This document shows, in pieces, positions 1 through 5,365 of a stretch of DNA of 7,676 bases. How positions within the stretch are numbered: position 1 is the stretch's first letter; the number at the start of each line of letters is the position of its first letter. Source of the stretch: Gemmataceae bacterium (GTDB lineage: Bacteria; Planctomycetota; Planctomycetia; Gemmatales; Gemmataceae); NCBI GenBank assembly GCA_947490035.1, contig CANLGS010000167.1:1-7676 (forward strand), written 5' to 3'. The notes beneath the pieces are model-generated. The model saw only the letters and a list, made by a program, of their open reading frames with translations, was not told where the DNA came from and did not search any database. The position numbers and the translations under genes were made by a program.

Positions 1-1184
1 CTCAGGTACTCGAACGCTTTCACGATATCTTCGCGCGTGTTGATCGCGGCCGGATCGACGGGCCACGGGCCGACGCCGCCGGCGAGTGCGCCGCGCGCGC
101 CGGGCGGGAAGAGGACGGCCCACTTCCACCACAGCACCGCGGCGAGGATCGCGGCCAGGAACAGCAGCGCGAGGAGCCACGGGACGCGCATCCCGCCGAG
201 GTCGAACGACCCCATGCCGCCCATCGACGAGCCGCCGGGTCGGTTCGGCATCGACGTGTCCGGCCGGGTGCGGGGGGCGCGATCGGGGATGTCGATGTTG
301 CGGTCGCCGTTCCCCCAGTTGAGTTTGAAGTCGAGCTTCGGCCACTCCCACCCCTTGCCATCACCGCCGCCGAACAGGTTGTTCAGCCCGTCGCCGTCGG
401 CACCGCCGTCGCGGAACATGTCGAAGATGCTGTTGCCCTTCGCGTCGGTGAGCGCCTCCATCGTCTCGGGGTCGCTGATGAGGTCGATGATCGCGCGGCG
501 CACCGCGGGCGACTCGTCGATGGGGCCGACGTTCTTCTCCCAGAGGGCGGTCGCGGTCTCGGCGGCCTTCTGCTTGGCGAGCTTTTCGGGCGAATCTTTC
601 GGCGCGCCGAGCGGGTTCTCGGGGTCGAACTCCGGCTTCTTCGGCGGGGGTGGCGGATCGCCCGGGTTGTTCTTGCGCGGGTTGTTGGGATCGACCGGCT
701 TCGGATCGACCTTCGGCAGCTTGAACGGGTCGCCGTCCTTCGGGCCGCCCGGCCGCCGGTTCTTGAGCTTCTCGACCATCTCCGGCGTGATCTTGAATTG
801 CTCGCCGGGGTTCTGGTTCTTGTGCTTCTGGGCCTGGTCCATCGCCCAGTCCATGAAGTCCTTGTCGGCCATTAGTTGCTTGATGGCCGCGTCGAGTTGT
901 TCCTCGTTCTTGCCGGCGCCCGGGTTGTTCTTGAGCACCTGCTTGCGGATCGCGTCTTCGAGCGAGTTGCCGGCGTTCTTGTCGCCCTTGCCGAACCGCG
1001 CGAGCAGTTCGCGGACCTGCTCGGCGCTGAGGTTCTGCTCCCAGATGTCGTGCTTTCCGTTCCGCGGGTCGGCCGGGGGAAGCGGCTTGAACTGGGGCGG
1101 TTGCGCGCGGGCGCTCGAACACAGGGACAGCGTCAGTGCGAAGAACACGGCGGACAGGAGCAGACCGCGGCGGCCGGCAGACAT
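1..1184 (-). CDS. Exported membrane-anchored protein, possibly DUF4129-type (C-terminus beyond window)
   Basis: The reading frame is open from an ATG at 1184 to the left edge, giving 394 residues and no stop. A Shine-Dalgarno GGAGG (complement of 1192-1196) sits 7 bases before the ATG. Residues 1-27 form a Sec signal peptide (RR, then a hydrophobic stretch, then ARA before Gln28). Residues 45-140 are charged and helical. Residues 141-200 are a Pro/Asn/Lys-rich linker with a run of six prolines. Residues 200-260 look helical again, 261-330 are Gly/Asp/Asn-rich, and a transmembrane helix spans about 335-354. The part after the helix (PWPVDPAAINTREDIVKAFEYL) is therefore probably cytoplasmic and resembles the lead-in to DUF4129 domains in planctomycete proteins; that match is from memory. 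The function is unknown. Such proteins are sometimes encoded near MoxR/DUF58/VWA genes, which could lie past the left edge. The gene is real with high confidence; the family call is moderate. Confidence 0.8.
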   Translation of the reverse strand, partial: MSAGRRGLLLSAVFFALTLSLCSSARAQPPQFKPLPPADPRNGKHDIWEQNLSAEQVRELLARFGKGDKNAGNSLEDAIRKQVLKNNPGAGKNEEQLDAAIKQLMADKDFMDWAMDQAQKHKNQNPGEQFKITPEMVEKLKNRRPGGPKDGDPFKLPKVDPKPVDPNNPRKNNPGDPPPPPKKPEFDPENPLGAPKDSPEKLAKQKAAETATALWEKNVGPIDESPAVRRAIIDLISDPETMEALTDAKGNSIFDMFRDGGADGDGLNNLFGGGDGKGWEWPKLDFKLNWGNGDRNIDIPDRAPRTRPDTSMPNRPGGSSMGGMGSFDLGGMRVPWLLALLFLAAILAAVLWWKWAVLFPPGARGALAGGVGPWPVDPAAINTREDIVKAFEYL

Positions 1185-1191
1185 GAGGTGG

Positions 1192-1196
1192 CCTCC
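1192..1196 (-). promoter_or_regulatory. Ribosome binding site of the exported protein gene
   Basis: The minus strand reads GGAGG followed by 7 bases and then the ATG at 1184. This fixes the start and supports the minus frame over the long open frames on the opposite strand. Confidence 0.75.
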
Positions 1197-1252
1197 GAAC
1201 AGATGCAGGCGCAACTTCCCCATTGTGCCGGAATCACATGTCCGAAGCAAGG

Positions 1253-1334
1253 CTCTTGGGCGAACCGCGATGGTAACGGAGCGGGTCAGCAACGGTATGC
1301 CACCCGCTCCGTTACCGTCGCGGTTCACCAAGAG
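1253..1334 (-). terminator. Long hairpin just after the O-antigen ligase stop codon
   Basis: A 25-bp inverted repeat (1262-1286 with 1302-1326) has one non-Watson-Crick position, which is G·U in plus-strand RNA and A·C in minus-strand RNA. The loop is 15 bases. After a small internal bulge, a further 7 bp pair (1253-1259 with 1328-1334). The structure starts one base after the stop codon of the gene ending at 1336 and ends 68 bases before the ATG at 1184. No U-tract follows on the minus strand, so it is not a classical rho-independent terminator. It may terminate or protect the 3' end of the ligase transcript, attenuate read-through into the next gene, or be an unrelated palindromic repeat. 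The pairing itself is certain; the role is inferred. Confidence 0.6.
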
Positions 1335-1335
1335 T

Positions 1336-2598
1336 TCACCCGTGCGGCCCGTGCAGCACCCAGCCCGGCGGCAGTTCCTCTTCGCCTTCTTCTTGCTCTG
1401 GCTCAGGCTCCCAGACCGCGAGGCGCCGCGCGACGCAGTGGCGCGCGATGACGAGGAACCCGCCGTACCACAGCCACGTGAACCGGAACAGGTTGTGCCC
1501 GAAGTTCCCCATGAACAGCAGTAGTAACACCGCGACGCCGATCGCGGCCGGCAGTGTGAACACCAGGTCGTTCTGCCACGCCGGGACTTCGCGGCGGATG
1601 CGGTGGATCAACCGCAGGTTCGCCCAGAAGCACAACATCAACATGCCGAACGCCACCGCGCCGAGCGTGCCGGTTTCGCCGAGAAGCTGGCCGTAGAGGT
1701 TGTGCGATTCGATCTTCGTGTTGTTCGCGGGTCGCCACGCACCGGGTCCGATGCCGGTGAGCGGGCTGTTCGCCCACTGCTGGACGCCCATAACGAGACC
1801 CCGCCAGCGGCCCTCGCCGGACTCCGTGTCGCTCTTCGTCCGCACTTCCGGGTTGACGATCGTCTCGAACCGCGTTTGCAGCGATTCCGGCAGTGCGACG
1901 AACGCCACGGGTGCCAATACCGCGAAGAGTACCAGCGCCTTGAACCTGTATTTCGTGCCCCAAATGATGATCGTGAACCAGACGAGCAACCCGAGCAGCG
2001 ACGACCGCGACCCGGTCAGCAGGATGCACAGCGACGACAGCCCGACGTAACCGAACAGCAACAACCGGCCGAGCTTCCCGCCGACTTCGGCCTTCCACAG
2101 CGCGACCACGATGGGCAGCGCGAAGACGATGCTCGCCCCGAAACTGTTCGGGTCGCCGAGTGTGCTATCGACGCCGATCATTCGCGCGATGCCCATGCGG
2201 TACGTGTGCCGCCCGCCGAGGTACTCGCGGAACGAGTGCAGCAGGTAAAGCCCCATCACCGCGACGAACCCGACCGCGATGTGCTTCAACCCTTCCTCGT
2301 CGTGAATTGTGGTGACGAGCAGGACGTAGAAGACGACGATCTTGAGCCAGTCTTCGACGACGGGTTGGCCGTAGTCCGACCACGGACTGACGGCCCACGC
2401 GAGCAGCACCGCCATCGCGAACGCGACATACGCGGCGTGCTGCACGTTGGGCAGGAACCGCTTGTTCGGGTACACGACCCACACGCCCATGATGAACAGC
2501 ATGTACACGCGCTCGATGCGCAGGTCGCCGAGCCACGGCCACACCTCGAACGGGCGGTCGATGAACAGGAACATGTAGCCGATGAGCAGCCAGCGCAT
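1336..2598 (-). CDS. O-antigen ligase/polymerase-family membrane protein (Wzy_C type)
   Basis: This is a polytopic inner-membrane protein of 420 residues with about ten to twelve hydrophobic segments, including roughly 3-13, 31-43, 54-71, 86-97, 106-121, 153-168, 178-194, 200-213, 219-236, 310-327, 345-364 and 374-386. It carries the family's recognisable motifs: DPNSFG at 149-154, TGSRSSLLGL at 195-204, the periplasmic stretch GRWRGLVMG at 263-271, NSPLTGIGPGAW at 277-288 and SHNLYGQLLGETG at 298-310. Arg198 and His299 are candidates for the basic catalytic residues described in WaaL-type enzymes. Members join or polymerise undecaprenyl-linked glycans onto lipid A core, protein or growing polymer on the periplasmic side; the acceptor cannot be read from sequence. 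The C-terminal tail (397-409) is unusually acidic (EPEPEQEEGEEE) and probably cytosolic. A GGGGAG lies 10 bases before the ATG. No glycosyltransferase neighbours are visible, so the pathway is unassigned. Confidence 0.85.
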   Translation of the reverse strand: MRWLLIGYMFLFIDRPFEVWPWLGDLRIERVYMLFIMGVWVVYPNKRFLPNVQHAAYVAFAMAVLLAWAVSPWSDYGQPVVEDWLKIVVFYVLLVTTIHDEEGLKHIAVGFVAVMGLYLLHSFREYLGGRHTYRMGIARMIGVDSTLGDPNSFGASIVFALPIVVALWKAEVGGKLGRLLLFGYVGLSSLCILLTGSRSSLLGLLVWFTIIIWGTKYRFKALVLFAVLAPVAFVALPESLQTRFETIVNPEVRTKSDTESGEGRWRGLVMGVQQWANSPLTGIGPGAWRPANNTKIESHNLYGQLLGETGTLGAVAFGMLMLCFWANLRLIHRIRREVPAWQNDLVFTLPAAIGVAVLLLLFMGNFGHNLFRFTWLWYGGFLVIARHCVARRLAVWEPEPEQEEGEEELPPGWVLHGPHG

Positions 2599-2689
2599 GG
2601 TGTCAACGCTCCCCTGTGGGTCGCGGCTAAACGTAGAAGGGTGAAATCGTAACCACCCGGCGCGTGCGAATGGAAGCCCAACTGGTTTT

Positions 2690-2721
2690 GAGAGTAGCCC
2701 GCCACTCCGTGGCGGTTCTTC
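2690..2721 (+). repeat. Palindromic repeat, copy 1 (forward)
   Basis: This 32-base unit reads GAGAGTAGC then CCGCCACTCCGTGGCGG then TTCTTC. The core is itself a palindrome with 7-bp arms CCGCCAC/GTGGCGG and loop TCC. The first 31 bases match copy 3 exactly in inverse orientation. Confidence 0.85.
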
Positions 2722-2753
2722 GAGAGTAGCCCGCCACTCCGTGGCGGGCTTCG
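2722..2753 (+). repeat. Palindromic repeat, copy 2 (forward)
   Basis: It directly abuts copy 1. The first 26 bases are identical to copy 1; the tail is GCTTCG instead of TTCTTC. Bases 2722-2747 form a perfect 26-bp inverted repeat with 2782-2807 of copy 3. Confidence 0.85.
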
Positions 2754-2776
2754 TATTTGCTTGGTCTCACAAAGCC

Positions 2777-2807
2777 AAGAACCGCCACGGAGTGGCGGGC
2801 TACTCTC
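2777..2807 (-). repeat. Palindromic repeat, copy 3 (reverse)
   Basis: The reverse complement is identical to copy 1 over 31 bases. With copy 2 it forms the inner pair of a two-layer palindrome around the centre 2754-2776. Confidence 0.85.
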
Positions 2808-2815
2808 CGGACAGC

Positions 2816-2847
2816 GAAGAACCGCCACCGAGTGGCGGGCTGCTCTC
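2816..2847 (-). repeat. Palindromic repeat, copy 4 (reverse)
   Basis: The reverse complement differs from copy 1 at two of 32 positions: GAGAGC for GAGAGT, and loop TCG for TCC. The stem arms CCGCCAC and GTGGCGG are unchanged. With copy 1 it forms the outer pair of the cluster. Confidence 0.85.
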
Positions 2848-2970
2848 AGGCACGAAGAGTTCCGGCTGTAACGACCACGCAGCCTGAGCAGGGCAGAGAA
2901 GGGCTTCCGCCTGTCGGGATTACCCCGCATTGCCTCCGATCCCGGCCGCGTCGAGTAAACTGTGACAACG

Positions 2971-2976
2971 GGAGGG
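2971..2976 (+). promoter_or_regulatory. Ribosome binding site deciding the SDR start
   Basis: GGAGGG ends 5 bases before the ATG at 2982. This selects 2982 over an upstream in-frame start near 2757, whose added residues are translated repeat sequence. Confidence 0.85.
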
Positions 2977-2981
2977 ATACG

Positions 2982-3785
2982 ATGAGTCGTGACCTGAAGG
3001 GAAAGCGAGCAATTGTGACGGGCGCGAGCAGCGGCATCGGCCGCGCGATCGCGGCCGATCTGGTGAAAGCCGGGGTGCGGGTCGTACTCGCGTCGCGCGG
3101 CGCCGACAAACTGAACGAAGTGGCCGACGCGCTCCGCGCCGCCGGCGGCGACGTACTCGCCGTGCCCACCGACGTGACCAAACCGGACGACCGCTCGCGG
3201 CTGATCGAAACGACCGTCTCCGCGTTCGGCGGCCTCGACCTGCTGGTGAACAACGCGGGCGTCGGCAGTTGGGGCCACTTCGCCGACTCGACGGAGCCGA
3301 TCTGCCGCACGGTGCTGGAGGTGAACTTCTTCGCGCCGGTCGAACTGACTCGCCTGGCGATGCCGCATCTGACGCGCGGCAACCAACCGGCCCTGGTGAA
3401 CGTGACCTCGATGTGCGGCCGGAAGGGGATGCCCGCGTGGCCGGAGTATTCGGCGAGCAAGTTCGCGCTCGTCGGCATCTCCGAGGCGTGGCGGGCCGAG
3501 TTCCAGCGGTACGGCGTGGACGTGCTCACCATCGTGCCCGGCCTGACGAACAGCGGCTTCGAGAAGAACTGGCTGCGCAACGACGGAAAAGCCGATCTCC
3601 GCTTCGACCTGGGGATGACGCCGGAATATCTGGCTGCCAAAATAACGGACGCGATCCGGAAGAACCGCACCGAAACGGTACTCGGCACCGAGGCGAAACG
3701 CCTACTCCGCTTCAACCGGTATTTCCCGCGGCTCACGAACTGGTTGCTCGCGCGCAAGGTGAAGAAGCTGTACGCCGGAAAGTAG
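2982..3785 (+). CDS. Short-chain dehydrogenase/reductase (SDR), classical type
   Basis: This 267-residue protein has the normal length of a classical SDR and a Rossmann fold that uses NAD(P)(H) to oxidise or reduce a carbonyl/alcohol substrate. Visible motifs are the cofactor loop TGASSGIG (13-20), Arg39 after the second strand (suggesting NADPH preference), Asp64 in PTDV, NNAG at 90-93, and the catalytic tetrad Asn115, Ser143, Tyr156 and Lys160 (YSASK), followed by PG at 186-187. The C-terminus is basic and aromatic (LLRFNRYFPRLTNWLLARKVKKLY), which suggests membrane association, as in SDRs acting on lipids; the substrate is not readable. The start at 2982 has a strong ribosome binding site. 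The TAG stop at 3783-3785 falls inside a palindromic repeat beginning at 3781. The downstream desaturase is co-directional, so a shared lipid pathway is plausible but not shown. Confidence 0.92.
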   Translation: MSRDLKGKRAIVTGASSGIGRAIAADLVKAGVRVVLASRGADKLNEVADALRAAGGDVLAVPTDVTKPDDRSRLIETTVSAFGGLDLLVNNAGVGSWGHFADSTEPICRTVLEVNFFAPVELTRLAMPHLTRGNQPALVNVTSMCGRKGMPAWPEYSASKFALVGISEAWRAEFQRYGVDVLTIVPGLTNSGFEKNWLRNDGKADLRFDLGMTPEYLAAKITDAIRKNRTETVLGTEAKRLLRFNRYFPRLTNWLLARKVKKLYAGK

Positions 3786-3810
3786 CCCGCCACTACGTGG
3801 CGGCTCTTCG
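3781..3810 (+). repeat. Palindromic repeat, copy 5 (forward), containing the SDR stop codon
   Basis: It reads AGTAGC then CCGCCACTACGTGGCGG then CTCTTCG. The loop is TAC instead of TCC, and the 7-bp arms are intact. The TAG within AGTAGC is the stop codon of the SDR gene. Confidence 0.8.
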
Positions 3811-3821
3811 CCTTCGTCTTG

Positions 3822-3888
3822 GTGGCACAGACATTCCTGTCTGTGCGGTTGGCTCCTCGAAGCACACAGACAGGAATGTCTGTGCCAC
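3822..3888. repeat. 24-bp perfect inverted repeat inside the repeat pair
   Basis: Arms 3822-3845 and 3865-3888 are exact reverse complements around a 19-base loop. Each arm also contains its own small palindrome: CACAGACA-TTCC-TGTCTGTG at 3826-3845 and CACAGACA-GGAA-TGTCTGTG at 3865-3884. The RNA or single-stranded DNA could therefore fold as one long hairpin or two short ones. I recall similar motifs between genes in Gemmata-type genomes; that is memory, not a search. Confidence 0.85.
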
Positions 3889-3892
3889 AAGA

Positions 3893-3925
3893 GAAGAACC
3901 GCCAACGGAGTGGCGGGCTGCTCTC
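3893..3925 (-). repeat. Palindromic repeat, copy 6 (reverse)
   Basis: The reverse complement matches the unit with one inserted T (CCGCCACTCCGTTGGCGG), which leaves a 6-bp stem CCGCCA/TGGCGG. It shares the GAGAGC variant with copy 4. It ends 14 bases before the desaturase ATG. Confidence 0.8.
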
Positions 3926-3939
3926 AAAGCCGACACAAC

Positions 3940-5292
3940 ATGGCAACTGCTGAAGCACCGACCACGTCGCTCTCCGCGCGCGAACTCAAGGCCGCGCTGC
4001 AAGAACTGCGGCGGACGGACAACCTCACCAACTGGTGGTACCTCGCGCGCACCTACGCGTTCCTCGCGCTGGTGATCGGCGGGGCGGTGTGGTTCTTCGA
4101 GGCGCGCGAATCGCTCGGACTATCATGGTGGCTGAACGTGCCGGTCGCACTGGTCGCGGTCGTGTTGATCGGCGCCGGTCAGCACCAACTCAGCGGCCTG
4201 GCGCACGAAGGCTCGCACTACATCCTGTGCCGCAACCGATTACTCAACGACTTGGCGGCCGACCTGTTCACGATGTTCCCGATGTTCGCGAGCATCTACC
4301 ACTACCGGTTGCAGCACCTCGCGCACCACCAGTTCGTGAACGACCCGGACCGCGACCCCGACGTGTCGCAACTGAAGTCGAGCGGCCACTGGCTCGGGTT
4401 CCCGCTCGCGCGGCGTGCGGTGATCCGCGCGTTCGTGGTTCAACTGTCGCCGCTGCGCCTGGTGCGTTTCATCCGCATCCGCGCGAAGTACAACTCGACC
4501 GGCACCGACAAGAACCCGTACATGATCAAGGGCCAGAAGCTGGCGAAGGGCGCGGTGCGGGTCGGCACGCTGTACGTGGTGGCGACGGCGGCGGTACTCG
4601 CGACGCTCTACTTCCTCACCGACGAGTGGTGGACGATGCCGGCCGCCGCCGGCGCGATGTGGCTGGTGGTCTCCGCGGTGTTCCTGAAACTCCCCGATCA
4701 CAAGTACCAGCAGACGAAACTGCGCCGGGTGATGCCGGCGCGCTACACCGCGATCCTGCGCGTCGGGTACATCACGGCGCTACTCACCACACTGGCCGTG
4801 GTCACGAAGGTGACCGGCGCGCCGGCGGTGGGGTACTTCTGGCTGCTGTGGGTGCTGCCGATCTTCACCTCGTTCGCGTTCTTCATGATCCTGCGGCAAT
4901 TGGTACAGCACGGCAACGGCGGTCGCGGGTGGATCAACAACACGCGAACCTTTCTGGTCGCGCCCTTGATCCGCTTCTCGGTGTTCCCGATGGGCCAGGA
5001 CTACCACCTGCCGCACCACATGTACGCGACCGTGCCGCACTACCGCTTGAAGCGTCTGCACGAACTACTGATGCGGTACGCCGAGTACCGCGACGAGGCG
5101 CTGGAGGTCCACGGGTACTTCGTGTCGCCGGAGAAGCCGCAGGTTCACCCCACGGTGGTGGACGTACTCGGCCTGGACCACGCCCCGCGAACCGCGGAGG
5201 TTCACATCGACGCGGAGGCGGTGTCAGTGGCCGACTTCAACGACAAGGAAGCGCTGGCGAAGGAAGTGGAGTTGTCGCGCCAGAAGCAATGA
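3940..5292 (+). CDS. Membrane fatty-acid-desaturase-type enzyme (three His boxes)
   Basis: This 450-residue integral membrane di-iron enzyme has the three histidine clusters of the fatty acid desaturase superfamily: HEGSH at 89-93, HLAHH at 126-130 (His121 nearby), and HLPHH at 356-360. An extra His324 (QHGNGG) precedes the third box. Hydrophobic segments lie near 36-53, 65-83, 205-226, 233-249, 270-290 and 295-318. The family uses O2 and reducing equivalents to desaturate or hydroxylate acyl chains or related lipids; some members act on carotenoids, so the substrate is open. The last 60 residues are charged and variable. ATG 3940 is chosen because the upstream in-frame GTG at 3910 lies inside repeat copy 6. 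No good Shine-Dalgarno precedes 3940, so translation may be coupled or leaderless. It is co-directional with the SDR. Confidence 0.88.
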   Translation: MATAEAPTTSLSARELKAALQELRRTDNLTNWWYLARTYAFLALVIGGAVWFFEARESLGLSWWLNVPVALVAVVLIGAGQHQLSGLAHEGSHYILCRNRLLNDLAADLFTMFPMFASIYHYRLQHLAHHQFVNDPDRDPDVSQLKSSGHWLGFPLARRAVIRAFVVQLSPLRLVRFIRIRAKYNSTGTDKNPYMIKGQKLAKGAVRVGTLYVVATAAVLATLYFLTDEWWTMPAAAGAMWLVVSAVFLKLPDHKYQQTKLRRVMPARYTAILRVGYITALLTTLAVVTKVTGAPAVGYFWLLWVLPIFTSFAFFMILRQLVQHGNGGRGWINNTRTFLVAPLIRFSVFPMGQDYHLPHHMYATVPHYRLKRLHELLMRYAEYRDEALEVHGYFVSPEKPQVHPTVVDVLGLDHAPRTAEVHIDAEAVSVADFNDKEALAKEVELSRQKQ

Positions 5293-5303
5293 ACTGACCC
5301 TCC

Positions 5304-5357
5304 TCCGCCGCTTGCGGCTTCGCGAGCAATGGCGCTCGCGAAGCCGCAAGCGGCGGA
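5304..5357. terminator. Perfect 24-bp hairpin between convergent genes
   Basis: Arms 5304-5327 and 5334-5357 are exact reverse complements with a 6-base loop AATGGC. The structure sits in the 73-base gap between the desaturase stop (5290-5292, plus) and the VWA protein stop (5366-5368, minus), the usual place for a bidirectional terminator. No T-run follows on either side, so rho-independent action is not certain. The arms carry small inner palindromes CCGC-TT-GCGG and CCGC-AA-GCGG, like the other repeats in this window. Confidence 0.7.
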
Positions 5358-5365
5358 AGGAAGCG

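Larger units (their letters stand above)
2599..2981. other. Divergent intergenic spacer carrying palindromic repeats
   Basis: These 383 bases separate the minus-strand ligase and the plus-strand SDR gene, so promoters for both must lie here unless transcription enters from elsewhere. The middle (2690-2847) is filled by four repeat copies. The flanks 2599-2689 and 2848-2981 show no convincing gene. An open frame upstream of and in phase with the SDR exists from 2757, but its added 75 residues are translated repeat and have no ribosome binding site. I could not find a well-spaced sigma-70-type promoter for either gene. Confidence 0.7.

Noticed and set aside
361..1122. Minus-strand frame of 253 codons
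   Set aside because: It is an Arg/Ala/Gln-rich shadow in another frame of the real minus-strand gene (1-1184), which has a signal peptide and ribosome binding site.
37..1524. Plus-strand open frame of 495 codons
   Set aside because: It is antisense to the exported protein and runs into the ligase gene. It is low-complexity Ser/Pro/Arg-rich, has no ribosome binding site, and is explained by high GC at third codon positions of the real minus frame.
1603..2652. Plus-strand frame of 349 codons opposite the O-antigen ligase
   Set aside because: Its composition is Arg/Asp/His/Glu-rich without any domain; the minus strand has clear family motifs and membrane segments.
2690..2847. CRISPR array
   Set aside because: There are only four short units in mixed orientation, two of them directly abutting, with no regular unique spacers and no cas genes.
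2930..2961. Possible promoter TTGCCT ... TAAACT before the SDR gene
   Set aside because: The spacer is about 20 bases and both boxes are poor matches; not supportable in GC-rich DNA.
2286..3386. Minus-strand frame of 366 codons crossing the intergenic repeats
   Set aside because: It overlaps two confident genes on different strands and translates the repeats; its residues are typical of antisense shadows.
2690..3925. Composite transposon or insertion sequence bracketing the SDR gene
   Set aside because: Repeats flank the SDR on both sides, but there is no transposase, no terminal inverted repeats of a known family, and no target duplication. The units look like dispersed intergenic palindromes.
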